A stretch of 7,387 nt of DNA from Planctomycetota bacterium (GTDB lineage: Bacteria; Planctomycetota; Planctomycetia; Pirellulales; Pirellulaceae): contig JAHWKS010000249.1 of NCBI GenBank assembly GCA_019347795.1, positions 1 through 7,387 on the forward strand, in the 5' to 3' direction. Both the position numbers and the translations under genes were made by a program. This document shows positions 1 through 6,855 of the stretch, in pieces (positions within the stretch are counted from its first letter, which is position 1; each line of letters starts with the position of its first letter). Under the pieces are notes generated by a model. The model saw nothing but the letters and a program-made list of their open reading frames with translations, ran no database searches and was not told the origin of the DNA.

Positions 1-13
1 CTTCCCTTGTCGC

Positions 14-49
14 GCATCGCGGAGTATTTTGCAAAATCAGGCATCGCGG
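14..49. repeat. 9-bp direct repeat flanking a 12-bp palindrome at the stop codon
   Basis: GCATCGCGG occurs at 14-22 and again at 41-49. Between them lies the perfect palindrome ATTTTGCAAAAT (26-37), which overlaps the stop codon of the minus-strand gene. As a result the codons for Arg-Asp-Ala just before the stop are repeated just after it. This could be chance, a small duplication at the gene end, or part of a weak 3' structure. No T-run follows within the window. Confidence 0.3.
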
Positions 50-465
50 CCTCCCAGGCGCTCAGGGATAGGATAGACTCGCTCGCACACCTCCATTATA
101 CCGCCTCCGAGGTTGGCGGGGACTTCGAGATGAGCAACTCGAAAGCCGTGGCGAACCAGGAGTTCCTTCAGCCGAGCATTAATGATGCTCGCCCCGAAAA
201 ACATGACCTCAGCGTGTCCGAATGCTTTCGCGAGGTGAAACGCTTTTCGGCGAAACTGGAGAAACGTGGGTAGTCCGCCGCCGGGATCCGAGATTGCGAT
301 GATGCCGCAGCGAAGAACCTCCGCGGTGATCTGAATTGCGGCGATCCCCTGTTCGCCTCCGTGCGTGTCGAGATCGACGGCAATCATTTTGCCCCGTTCG
401 AGCGCCTCAAACGCCTCGGTTGATACGTTCAGGGAACGTAAGGCGCGTTCCTGTTCGGCTGTCAT
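37..465 (-). CDS. Hypothetical protein, 142 aa, unrecognised family
   Basis: I do not recognise this protein. It starts with ATG at 465 and ends with TGA at 37-39, giving 142 residues. It has no signal peptide or convincing membrane helix, so it is probably cytoplasmic. It has a mixed alpha/beta look: a hydrophobic strand at about 27-32, a glycine-rich stretch at 61-64 (PGGG), a hydrophobic strand at 87-95, and a helix ending RHGF at 105-108. That last part vaguely recalls the C-terminal part of GNAT acetyltransferases (helix then RHGF), but the acetyl-CoA loop is not visible, so I make no functional claim. Codon third positions are less GC-rich than in neighbouring genes, which may mean a different history. 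No strong Shine-Dalgarno is present (only GAG about 6 nt upstream). The gene diverges from the GT39 gene. It is preferred over the opposite-strand frame at 7-273 because it is longer, starts with ATG and reads as an ordinary globular protein. Confidence 0.65.
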   Translation of the reverse strand: MTAEQERALRSLNVSTEAFEALERGKMIAVDLDTHGGEQGIAAIQITAEVLRCGIIAISDPGGGLPTFLQFRRKAFHLAKAFGHAEVMFFGASIINARLKELLVRHGFRVAHLEVPANLGGGIMEVCERVYPIPERLGGRDA

Positions 466-531
466 GGATCTCGTTAACGCTATTTAACCGGAGGGTTATG
501 TCACAGGAAACTCTGCTGTCGTAGCGTGGTA

Positions 532-561
532 AGTATAGGGAGTTGCCGGTACGCCTGACAC
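532..561 (-). promoter_or_regulatory. Weak candidate promoter for the 37-465 gene
   Basis: Read on the minus strand, TATACT (complement of 532-537) matches the -10 consensus at five of six positions. GTGTCA lies 18 nt upstream (complement of 556-561) and matches the -35 at four of six. Transcription would start near 525, leaving a leader of about 60 nt. The surrounding gap 466-567 also holds GTTAA (473-477) and TTAAC (484-488) as a small inverted repeat near the start codon, which could be an operator. No convincing promoter for the divergent GT39 gene was found in the gap. Confidence 0.25.
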
Positions 562-567
562 GCCTCA

Positions 568-2334
568 TTGGTCCGTCCATTCCGATTCGCTGTGGATTCA
601 TTACGCCCCCCTCCGACGCCGCTGTTGGAGCGCTGGCTTTTAGCCGCGGTCGTCCTGCTGGGCTTGGCAATTCGCTGCGCGTGGCTGGAGCGGCTGGCGG
701 TGGAGCATTTTGATGAAGGCGTGTATGCCTCGAATCTTTGGTTCGGCGCCGAGGAGGGCTTCGCCTATCCGCTGCGTCACTTGTATGCGCCGCCGCTGGT
801 TCCGGCGGTGGCGGAGTGGTCGCTGATTTTGAGCGGCCTCGCGCCCGCCGCGCCGCTCTGGGCGGGGGTCATCGCCGGCGTGATGCTGATTCCCAGCCTG
901 TGGTGGATCGGCCGGCAGTGGTTCGGCGCCACGGCCGGCCTGTCGGCCGCGGCGCTGGCGGCGTTGAGCGATGTTCACGCGATGTTCTCGCGCACGATTC
1001 TCACGGACCCCTGGCTCGTGCTCTGGCTGGCGTGGGCGGTGTACTTCCTCGAGCGTGCTCTGCGCGCGAGACGGACAATCGACATTGTCGCTGCGGGACT
1101 GCTGACGGGAGTTGCCTGGTGGACCAAGTACAACGGCTGGCTGCCGCTGGCCTTCGGGCTTGCCGGGTTGTTTTTGTTCTCCGTGACGCGCCGCCCCGGA
1201 TGGCGGGATCTCGGCCGCGCTTCGGCCGCCTGGGCGGCAGTCGCGGCGATCGCGTGCGTGGTGTGGGCGCCGGTTCCCCTGGCGCTCGGCGAGCACGGCG
1301 GCTACGCGGCCGTCGCCGCCAATCACCGCCGCTACATCGTGGGACTGACGGGTTGGTGGGACTCGCTCGCTCAGCAGGCGGCGAACCTCAGGTCCCTCGA
1401 TTCGTGGTTGTCGGTGATCGCGGCTCCGGCGGCTGTCGCCGGCGTCGTGATGCTGACGTCGCAGTCCGGCGCCAGGCGACGCGCTGCGCTGACTGCTGCC
1501 TGCGTCGCCGCGCCGCTGATCGCCCTCTCCGCCGGATTCGGATCGATCACCGCGCTTGCGCTCCTGACGGCGGTGGTGCTCGTTGTGCACTTTGCGAGTT
1601 CGTCCCGAGTCGGCAACGAAGCAACCGACGCACGCAGCCATGCAGCGGCGATGCTGCTCGGCTGGTTCGCTTTCCTCTCGCTCGCCACGCCGATGTACAC
1701 GCCCTACGTGCGGCTCACGCTCCCCTGGTTGGCGGCCGCCTGGCTCAGCGCCGGCTGGGCGATCAGCGAAATCGCATCGCGGCTGCATAGCGCCGACATT
1801 CCGGAGAGCAGCGCCTCTTGGAGGTGGCGACGGCTCCTCGTCGCCGGCCTTCTGGCGGCGACGCTGGCGGGGTTCGCCGGCGCCGCGCTCCGAGGCGCGC
1901 CCTGGCTGCAGCGTCCCATCCCGGCATGGGAAGACCGCTCCACCTTGGCTGCCGCCGTGGACAGACTGATCGAAGCCGCCCACGAAAACGCCGCGCAGAG
2001 CACATCCGAAGCTCCCACCTTAGTGTTCTACGTCTACGGCGAGCCGGCCGTCTTCTATCACCTCAACGCCTCCGGCCGCCGCGACGCCCTGACCACATCG
2101 CACCTCAACCTCACAATGCCGCCGAACGACGCGGTCCCGGTCTTCCTGATCGTCGGCCCCCACTCGGAAGACGATCCGGCATTCGCCCAGCAGTGGGCGG
2201 AGCAGGGCCAGGCGTGGCCGGTGGTCGCGGAGCAGTTGTTCGCGCCCAGCGATGTCATGCGGCTCGACCATGTCGATCCGCGGTCGCAAGAGGAGATTGC
2301 ACGGTTTCGGCTGCGGATGTACCGGATGCAATAG
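568..2334 (+). CDS. GT-C membrane glycosyltransferase, GT39/PMT_2 (ArnT-like) family, 588 aa
   Basis: The protein is a multi-spanning GT-C glycosyltransferase, predicted to move a sugar from a polyprenyl-phosphate carrier to an acceptor on the outer face of the cytoplasmic membrane. After a first helix (about 22-40) comes HFDEG at 47-51, the first-loop acidic DE motif of the family. SRTILTDPW (141-149) carries the second conserved acidic residue, D147. WWTKYNG (184-190) matches the usual TK motif, and TPMYTPYVRLTLPW (374-387) matches the family's P-x-Y-x-x-Y/R-x-x-x-P helix entry. I see about 12-13 hydrophobic segments up to about 442, then a soluble tail of roughly 145 residues, as expected for outward-facing C-termini here. 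Sugar and acceptor cannot be read from the sequence. The start is uncertain: TGA at 556 stops the frame, and TTG 568 is the first start; GTG 592 would shorten it by 8 residues. Neither has a clear ribosome binding site. It converges on the DUF1501 gene. Confidence 0.9.
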   Translation: MVRPFRFAVDSLRPPPTPLLERWLLAAVVLLGLAIRCAWLERLAVEHFDEGVYASNLWFGAEEGFAYPLRHLYAPPLVPAVAEWSLILSGLAPAAPLWAGVIAGVMLIPSLWWIGRQWFGATAGLSAAALAALSDVHAMFSRTILTDPWLVLWLAWAVYFLERALRARRTIDIVAAGLLTGVAWWTKYNGWLPLAFGLAGLFLFSVTRRPGWRDLGRASAAWAAVAAIACVVWAPVPLALGEHGGYAAVAANHRRYIVGLTGWWDSLAQQAANLRSLDSWLSVIAAPAAVAGVVMLTSQSGARRRAALTAACVAAPLIALSAGFGSITALALLTAVVLVVHFASSSRVGNEATDARSHAAAMLLGWFAFLSLATPMYTPYVRLTLPWLAAAWLSAGWAISEIASRLHSADIPESSASWRWRRLLVAGLLAATLAGFAGAALRGAPWLQRPIPAWEDRSTLAAAVDRLIEAAHENAAQSTSEAPTLVFYVYGEPAVFYHLNASGRRDALTTSHLNLTMPPNDAVPVFLIVGPHSEDDPAFAQQWAEQGQAWPVVAEQLFAPSDVMRLDHVDPRSQEEIARFRLRMYRMQ

Positions 2335-2463
2335 CCCGTCAGCACGTCATCGTCGACCTGAGAGTGAACTACGTCGAACGATTCGTCATCGACGCCGTCC
2401 ACACGGTCCAGCGCGTCGAGCACGACTATTCGAATCTAGGTCAATCGGGCGCCGGCGCTTTCC
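2335..2463. other. Convergent gap with coding-like base periodicity but no gene
   Basis: This stretch lies between two converging genes. From about 2340 to 2428, one plus-strand frame (codons starting at 2340) has G or C in almost every third position and no stop, and the matching minus-strand frame is also open. Nothing recognisable is encoded, and no start with a ribosome binding site is present. An imperfect hairpin (TCGTCGAC against GTCGAACGA, about 2347-2379) lacks a T-run and is not a good terminator for the GT39 gene. The stretch may be a decayed gene fragment, or simply composition. Confidence 0.3.
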
Positions 2464-2478
2464 AAAAAAACGCAGTTG

Positions 2479-2483
<5 letters not shown>
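2464..2483 (-). terminator. Weak candidate terminator after the DUF1501 gene
   Basis: On the minus strand a run of seven T (complement of 2464-2470) begins 8 nt after the TAG stop of the DUF1501 gene. Immediately before it is a small stem, CGTA pairing with TGCG around a 5-nt loop, with one G-U pair, overlapping the stop codon. The stem is short, so termination here would be weak. The T-run position right after the gene is the main support. Confidence 0.25.
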
Positions 2484-3912
<1,429 letters not shown>

Positions 3913-3990
3913 GATTCGACAATGGGAGAAGGAAAAACACGGCCCGGCAAGGGAGGCGCGAAGAAAGCCCGAGCGGAAGGAATGGTCGCG

Positions 3991-4020
3991 ATTATATCAC
4001 AAGTCGCGCCCGGCTGACAG
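3991..4020 (-). promoter_or_regulatory. Extended -10 promoter for the DUF1501 gene
   Basis: On the minus strand TGATATAAT (complement of 3991-3999) is a perfect extended -10 element. CTGTCA (complement of 4015-4020), 18 nt upstream of TATAAT, matches the -35 at four of six positions. Transcription would begin near 3984, giving a leader of about 70 nt before ATG 3912. The hexamer GTCGCG (plus-strand reading) occurs at 3985-3990 and again at 4003-4008, bracketing the -10; it could be a regulator site. The A/T-rich element stands out in GC-rich surroundings. Confidence 0.6.
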
Positions 4021-4060
4021 AAACGCTCGGAAAAGAAGAAAAGAAGCCGGCGCCAGGCGC

Positions 4061-4103
4061 AAAAAAAGAACCCTCCGCAGGTGGGGCAGGAACCTACGGA
4101 GGG
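4061..4103 (-). terminator. Strong intrinsic terminator (minus strand)
   Basis: CCCTCCGCAGGT (4071-4082) and ACCTACGGAGGG (4092-4103) form a 12-bp stem with a single mismatch around a 9-nt loop. Read on the minus strand, the stem is followed by TTCTTTTTTT (complement of 4061-4070), the textbook rho-independent arrangement. It would end transcripts coming from the small secreted gene at 4213-4539, or from the closer promoter at 4140-4168, and insulate the DUF1501 promoter just downstream. On the plus strand there is no T-run, so it acts in one direction. Confidence 0.8.
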
Positions 4104-4133
4104 CCGATGAGCCGAGGTAAACCTCGACCCACA
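4061..4133 (-). ncRNA. Candidate small RNA, about 70 nt, with two hairpins
   Basis: A promoter-like pair at 4140-4168 would start a minus-strand transcript near 4133, and the strong terminator ends it near 4061. The RNA would contain a first hairpin (CGAGG/CCTCG arms at 4113-4117 and 4122-4126), a short linker, and the terminator hairpin with a C-rich loop, TCCTGCCCC. This promoter-hairpin-terminator layout is typical of small regulatory RNAs. The alternative is that this is simply the 3' end of the small secreted gene's messenger, whose stop codon lies about 110 nt before the stem, further than usual. I recognise no known RNA family. Confidence 0.35.
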
Positions 4134-4139
4134 CTTCGC

Positions 4140-4168
4140 GTTATAGATCAAGCGTCAAGCCGCGGCAA
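4140..4168 (-). promoter_or_regulatory. Candidate sigma70-type promoter inside the intergenic gap
   Basis: On the minus strand TTGCCG (complement of 4163-4168) is followed after exactly 17 nt by TATAAC (complement of 4140-4145). They match the -35 at four of six and the -10 at five of six positions. No gene begins downstream before the terminator at 4061-4103, so the product would be a short untranslated RNA. Confidence 0.4.
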
Positions 4169-4212
4169 GACCTGGAGCGGAAAGCTTCCTCTGCTTGCCC
4201 GAAGTGCCCTGC

Positions 4213-4539
4213 TTAAAAGAGATCCAGATTGAAATGATGCCCGTGATAATAGCGGCGGCCCTCAGGATAATAGTTATGCCATTTGCGATTGTAAACGGGA
4301 ATCCTCATTTCGGGGGGGTAGCGATAATAAAGCGAGTCGCTGCTCCGATAGTACTCGTTTCCCCAGAAGTTCTGCGGATAGTAGACGTACGGATAGTGAT
4401 AGAATCGCTCCCAGTCCCGTTGGCTGTAGGCGGCGCCCCATACGCGGCCGTAGGCGCGTTCCTGGGCGTGAGCGTACGGAGCCATGCTGGCGACGGCGGC
4501 GGCCGCGCATACCAGCGCCGCAGCGGTGCGACGAATCAT
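4213..4539 (-). CDS. Small secreted tyrosine-rich protein, 108 aa
   Basis: The precursor begins MIRRTAAALV and has a classical Sec signal peptide: basic n-region, Ala/Val core, and AHA before a predicted cut after residue 25. The mature part is about 83 residues and holds 17 Tyr, 4 Trp, 4 Phe and 5 His, so about 30% is aromatic. Five YY doublets occur at 53-54, 63-64, 71-72, 90-91 and 97-98. There is no cysteine in the mature part and no known catalytic motif. From memory, short secreted proteins of this style (DWERFYHYPYVYYPQNFWG) recur in planctomycetes, some with a doubtful 'calmodulin-binding' label; I cannot verify this and do not adopt it. Start: the frame opens at 4665, but ATG 4539 has GGGGAG 5 nt upstream and puts the signal peptide at the N-terminus. 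The gene diverges from the 4704 operon; the 4061-4103 terminator lies downstream. A role at the cell surface or periplasm is inferred from the leader only. Confidence 0.85.
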   Translation of the reverse strand: MIRRTAAALVCAAAAVASMAPYAHAQERAYGRVWGAAYSQRDWERFYHYPYVYYPQNFWGNEYYRSSDSLYYRYPPEMRIPVYNRKWHNYYPEGRRYYHGHHFNLDLF

Positions 4540-4544
4540 CGAAT

Positions 4545-4550
4545 CTCCCC
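4545..4550 (-). promoter_or_regulatory. Ribosome binding site fixing the start of the tyrosine-rich protein
   Basis: On the minus strand GGGGAG lies 5 nt before ATG 4539. It is one of the clearest Shine-Dalgarno sequences in the window and decides for this start over the upstream in-frame ATG at 4665. Confidence 0.75.
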
Positions 4551-4703
4551 ATGCTTGACGATGCGCCGCAGGCGCAACGGCCCCGGCGGAATGCTTGAGA
4601 CTCATTAGGAGAAGATCGGCTTTCGGGGGAACCGGTATTGAAGGAACATTTGGGAGAATTCGCACGATCGCTCATCTTGTGAAAACGTCCGGCGAGAAGC
4701 AAA
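4551..4703. other. Divergent gap between the tyrosine-rich gene and the flippase-like operon
   Basis: This gap must hold promoters for both directions, but I see no convincing -35/-10 pair on either strand. A compact hairpin, TGCGCC-gca-GGCGCA (4562-4576), sits about 12 nt upstream of the ribosome binding site of the tyrosine-rich gene and could affect its translation. On the plus strand GAGAAG about 4 nt before ATG 4704 is a plausible ribosome binding site for the next operon. Confidence 0.4.
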
Positions 4704-5768
4704 ATGCTGTCTCCCCATCCTGTCCCCCTTCGCTTCGTCTTGGCAGCCCCTGATCGAATCGACGCGCGTCTAGGAAGGTCGCCGTGGCCGGCGCGGATCA
4801 AGCTCCTCGTGCGGTTGCTCGTGATCGCGCTGGTGGTTTGGGGCGTGTGGCGGGCCGTGGACGGCGCCCTGGCGAACTTGGAAGAACGAGAATTCTCGCT
4901 TGCTGAGTTAACTCGATTGCACATCGGCTGGCTTCTCGCCGCCGCGCTGGTTTACCTGGTCGGCATGGCGCCGGCGTGCTGGTTCTGGGGAAAAGTGCTG
5001 CGGGCTTTGGGGCAGCGCCCCGGACGGTTGTCGCTGGTGCGGGCGTTTTACATCGGGCATTTGGGCAAGTATGTCCCGGGCAAGGCGATGGTTGTCGTGC
5101 TGCGGGCCGGCCTGCTGCGCGGGTCGGGGGTCGATGCCACGACCGCCGCAGTCAGCGTCTTTGTCGAGACTTTGACGATGATGGCCGTGGGCGCCGCCGT
5201 CGGCGCTGCGCTCCTGGCGCTGTTCTACCGCGAGCACGCCGGACTCGTGCTGCTGGGGGCCGCGATGATGCTCGGGGCCGGCGTGCCTACGCTCCCGCCG
5301 ATCTTCCGCCGCCTGGTCAAGACGCTTCAGGTGCACCGGATTAATCCAGAGATTGAACGCGCCCTGCACGGGCTTGACCGGCGATTGATGCTTCGGGGCT
5401 GGGCCTCGATGGCGGCGGCCTGGTGCCTGCTCGGGTTGAGCCTCGCGGCCGTGCTGGAAAGCCTTCCCGACGTAGCGGTGCAGCCGGGGCGCCTCCCGCT
5501 GATCCTGGCGACGGTGGCCTTGGCGATGGTGGCCGGATTTCTTTCGCTCATACCCGGCGGGCTGGGAGTGCGGGAGCTGGTCATCATCCCGCTCTTGGCC
5601 CCCGTGCCGGAGTTCGGCGAAGTGCGGGCGATCGTGGCGGCGGTGCTGCTGCGGCTGATCTGGCTTTTGTCGGAGCTGGCGGCCGCGGCTATTCTGTATG
5701 TCGTCCGGCCGCGCGCCGTCGCCACGGCGCCGGGCCGTCGCGATGCGTCCGCCTCGACTCGCACATGA
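4704..5768 (+). CDS. LPG_synthase_TM / UPF0104 (AglD-type) multi-spanning membrane protein, 354 aa
   Basis: The protein belongs to the LPG_synthase_TM family (PF03706-type), which comprises the flippase-like membrane domain of MprF and the membrane domain of archaeal AglD. Two family signatures are clear: HLGKYVPGKAMVVVLRAGLL (119-138) and LIPGGLGVRE (282-291). Hydrophobic segments lie at about 33-52, 75-98, 146-173, 180-200, 234-252, 264-285 and 307-334, roughly the normal set. The cytoplasmic aminoacyltransferase domain of true MprF is absent, so it should not be called a lysylphosphatidylglycerol synthase. With a polyprenyl-phosphate GT2 gene only 7 bp downstream, movement of, or help with, the lipid-linked sugar across the membrane is the natural inference; the family's transport activity towards such lipids is not proven by sequence. 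ATG 4704 follows GAGAAG. The C-terminal 20 residues are polar and poorly constrained. Confidence 0.9.
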   Translation: MLSPHPVPLRFVLAAPDRIDARLGRSPWPARIKLLVRLLVIALVVWGVWRAVDGALANLEEREFSLAELTRLHIGWLLAAALVYLVGMAPACWFWGKVLRALGQRPGRLSLVRAFYIGHLGKYVPGKAMVVVLRAGLLRGSGVDATTAAVSVFVETLTMMAVGAAVGAALLALFYREHAGLVLLGAAMMLGAGVPTLPPIFRRLVKTLQVHRINPEIERALHGLDRRLMLRGWASMAAAWCLLGLSLAAVLESLPDVAVQPGRLPLILATVALAMVAGFLSLIPGGLGVRELVIIPLLAPVPEFGEVRAIVAAVLLRLIWLLSELAAAAILYVVRPRAVATAPGRRDASASTRT

Positions 5769-5775
5769 GACCGTC

Positions 5776-6786
5776 ATGCTGTCCATTGTCATTCCCGTGT
5801 TCAACGAAGCGGAGAGCCTCGTCGAGCTGCACCAAGAAATTGACGAAGTCGCCCGCGATGAGAACTACGACGTGGAAGTGATCTTCGTCGATGACGGCTC
5901 GCGCGACGGCTCCTGGAGCGTGGTGGAGCAGATGGCGGCTTCCGATGCGCGGGTGCGCGGCGTGCGATTCCGCCGCAACTTCGGCAAGGCCGCGGCGCTG
6001 GACGCGGGCTTCGGCGCCGCTCGAGGCGACCTGGTGATGACCCTGGACGCCGACCTTCAGGACGACCCGCACGAGATCCCGCGGTTTCTCGCGAAGCTGA
6101 ATGAGGGCTTTGACGTGGTGAGCGGCTGGAAACAGGTTCGCCATGATCCGTGGCATAAGGTCGGCCCCTCGCGGGTATTCAATTGGCTGGTGGGCCGTCT
6201 GACGGGCGTGAAGCTGCACGATCACAACTGTGGATTCAAGTGCTATCGCCGCGAGATCTTTTCGGAAGTCCGCCTCTATGGAGAGCTGCACCGCTTTGTG
6301 CCGGTGTTGGCTCACGCGCGCGGTTGGCGCGTGGGCGAACTGGTGGTGAACCACCGGCCCCGCAAGCACGGCCAGTCGAAATACGGCGTGAAGCGGATCG
6401 TCAAAGGGTTCCTCGATCTCTTGACGGTGCACTTCCTGACCGGCTTCGGCCAGCGTCCGCAGCATTTGCTGGGAGCGGTGGGGCTCTTGTGCTTCTTGTT
6501 GGGCGGAGTGGCCATCGTCTGCCTGTTGGCGTACCGCGTGCTTTCCTGGTCGATCGCGGCGTGGGAGCCGTGGCACATGCACACGTCGCCGTGGTTCTAT
6601 ATCTCGATTACCTCGCTGCTGCTGGGCGCCCAGTTCATGTCGATCGGCTTCCTGGCCGAGCTGATCACCGCCTATTTGGGCCGCGACACGCACGCCTACT
6701 CCATTCAAGAGCGAGCGGGGTTCCAGGACGAGGAAGAAGCGGCCTCCGGGCGGCGGGGGAATCGCGCCGATTCCGCGTCGCCGTAG
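5776..6786 (+). CDS. Polyprenyl-phosphate glycosyltransferase, GT2 family (DPM1/GtrB-like), 336 aa
   Basis: This GT2 enzyme is predicted to transfer a sugar from a nucleotide donor to a polyprenyl phosphate on the cytoplasmic face. The GT-A domain starts with LSIVIPVFNE (2-11) and has VDDGSRDGS (38-46) for nucleotide binding, RRNFGKAAALDAGF (66-79), and DADLQDDP (91-98) with the DXD metal site. Further conserved blocks are NCGFKCYRRE (151-160), ELHRFVP (170-176) and RKHGQSKYG (196-204). Two membrane helices follow at about 229-253 and 272-298, as in GtrB-type enzymes, then a short polar tail (LGRDTHAYSIQE, 301-312). Donor sugar cannot be told. Start: ATG 5776 lies 7 bp after the stop of the preceding gene and begins directly with the family's first strand; GAG about 6 nt upstream is a weak ribosome binding site. 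ATG 5743 (11 residues longer, overlapping the upstream gene) is possible but adds no family sequence. It is probably cotranscribed with 4704-5768. Confidence 0.93.
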   Translation: MLSIVIPVFNEAESLVELHQEIDEVARDENYDVEVIFVDDGSRDGSWSVVEQMAASDARVRGVRFRRNFGKAAALDAGFGAARGDLVMTLDADLQDDPHEIPRFLAKLNEGFDVVSGWKQVRHDPWHKVGPSRVFNWLVGRLTGVKLHDHNCGFKCYRREIFSEVRLYGELHRFVPVLAHARGWRVGELVVNHRPRKHGQSKYGVKRIVKGFLDLLTVHFLTGFGQRPQHLLGAVGLLCFLLGGVAIVCLLAYRVLSWSIAAWEPWHMHTSPWFYISITSLLLGAQFMSIGFLAELITAYLGRDTHAYSIQERAGFQDEEEAASGRRGNRADSASP

Positions 6787-6788
6787 GG

Positions 6789-6815
6789 TTGCCGCGGCGC
6801 GCGGTGTGCTACAAT
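6789..6815 (+). promoter_or_regulatory. Extended -10 promoter for the DUF4129-like gene
   Basis: TGCTACAAT (6807-6815) is an extended -10 element with one mismatch to TATAAT. TTGCCG (6789-6794), 15 nt upstream of it, matches the -35 at four of six positions; the short spacing is tolerated when an extended -10 is present. A GC hairpin, CCGCG-gcg-CGCGG (6792-6804), overlaps the -35 and spacer. The gene therefore likely has its own transcription start near 6822 in addition to any read-through from the GT2 operon. Confidence 0.55.
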
Positions 6816-6839
6816 GTCGGCGTTGCATTTTCCGTCCGC

Positions 6840-6848
6840 AGGAAGGGG
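6840..6848 (+). promoter_or_regulatory. Ribosome binding site of the DUF4129-like gene
   Basis: AGGAAGGGG ends 7 nt before ATG 6856. The purine-rich block fixes this start; another ATG at 6849 lies in a different frame that gives a shadow product. Confidence 0.7.
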
Positions 6849-6855
6849 ATGCCGC

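Noticed and set aside
37..465. Calling the 142-aa protein a GNAT acetyltransferase
   Set aside because: Only a short RHGF-like helix end is similar; the acetyl-CoA-binding motif is not visible.
738..1790. A 350-codon plus-strand frame inside the GT39 gene
   Set aside because: Arg/Gly/Ala-rich product without motifs, fully overlapped by a well-supported gene.
640..1983. A 447-codon minus-strand frame opposite the GT39 gene
   Set aside because: Its product is Arg/Gly/Gln-rich low-complexity sequence typical of shadows in GC-rich DNA; the plus strand has clear GT-C motifs and helices.
4213..4665. Longer version (150 aa) of the tyrosine-rich protein starting at 4665
   Set aside because: The extra 42 residues would bury the signal peptide inside the protein, and the Shine-Dalgarno belongs to the start at 4539.
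4274..4924. A 216-codon minus-strand frame spanning the divergent gap
   Set aside because: It overlaps two supported genes, lacks a ribosome binding site, and its Ser/Arg-rich product shows no family.
4704..5768. Calling this gene a lysylphosphatidylglycerol synthase (MprF)
   Set aside because: Only the membrane domain is present; the aminoacyl transfer domain that makes lysyl-PG is missing.
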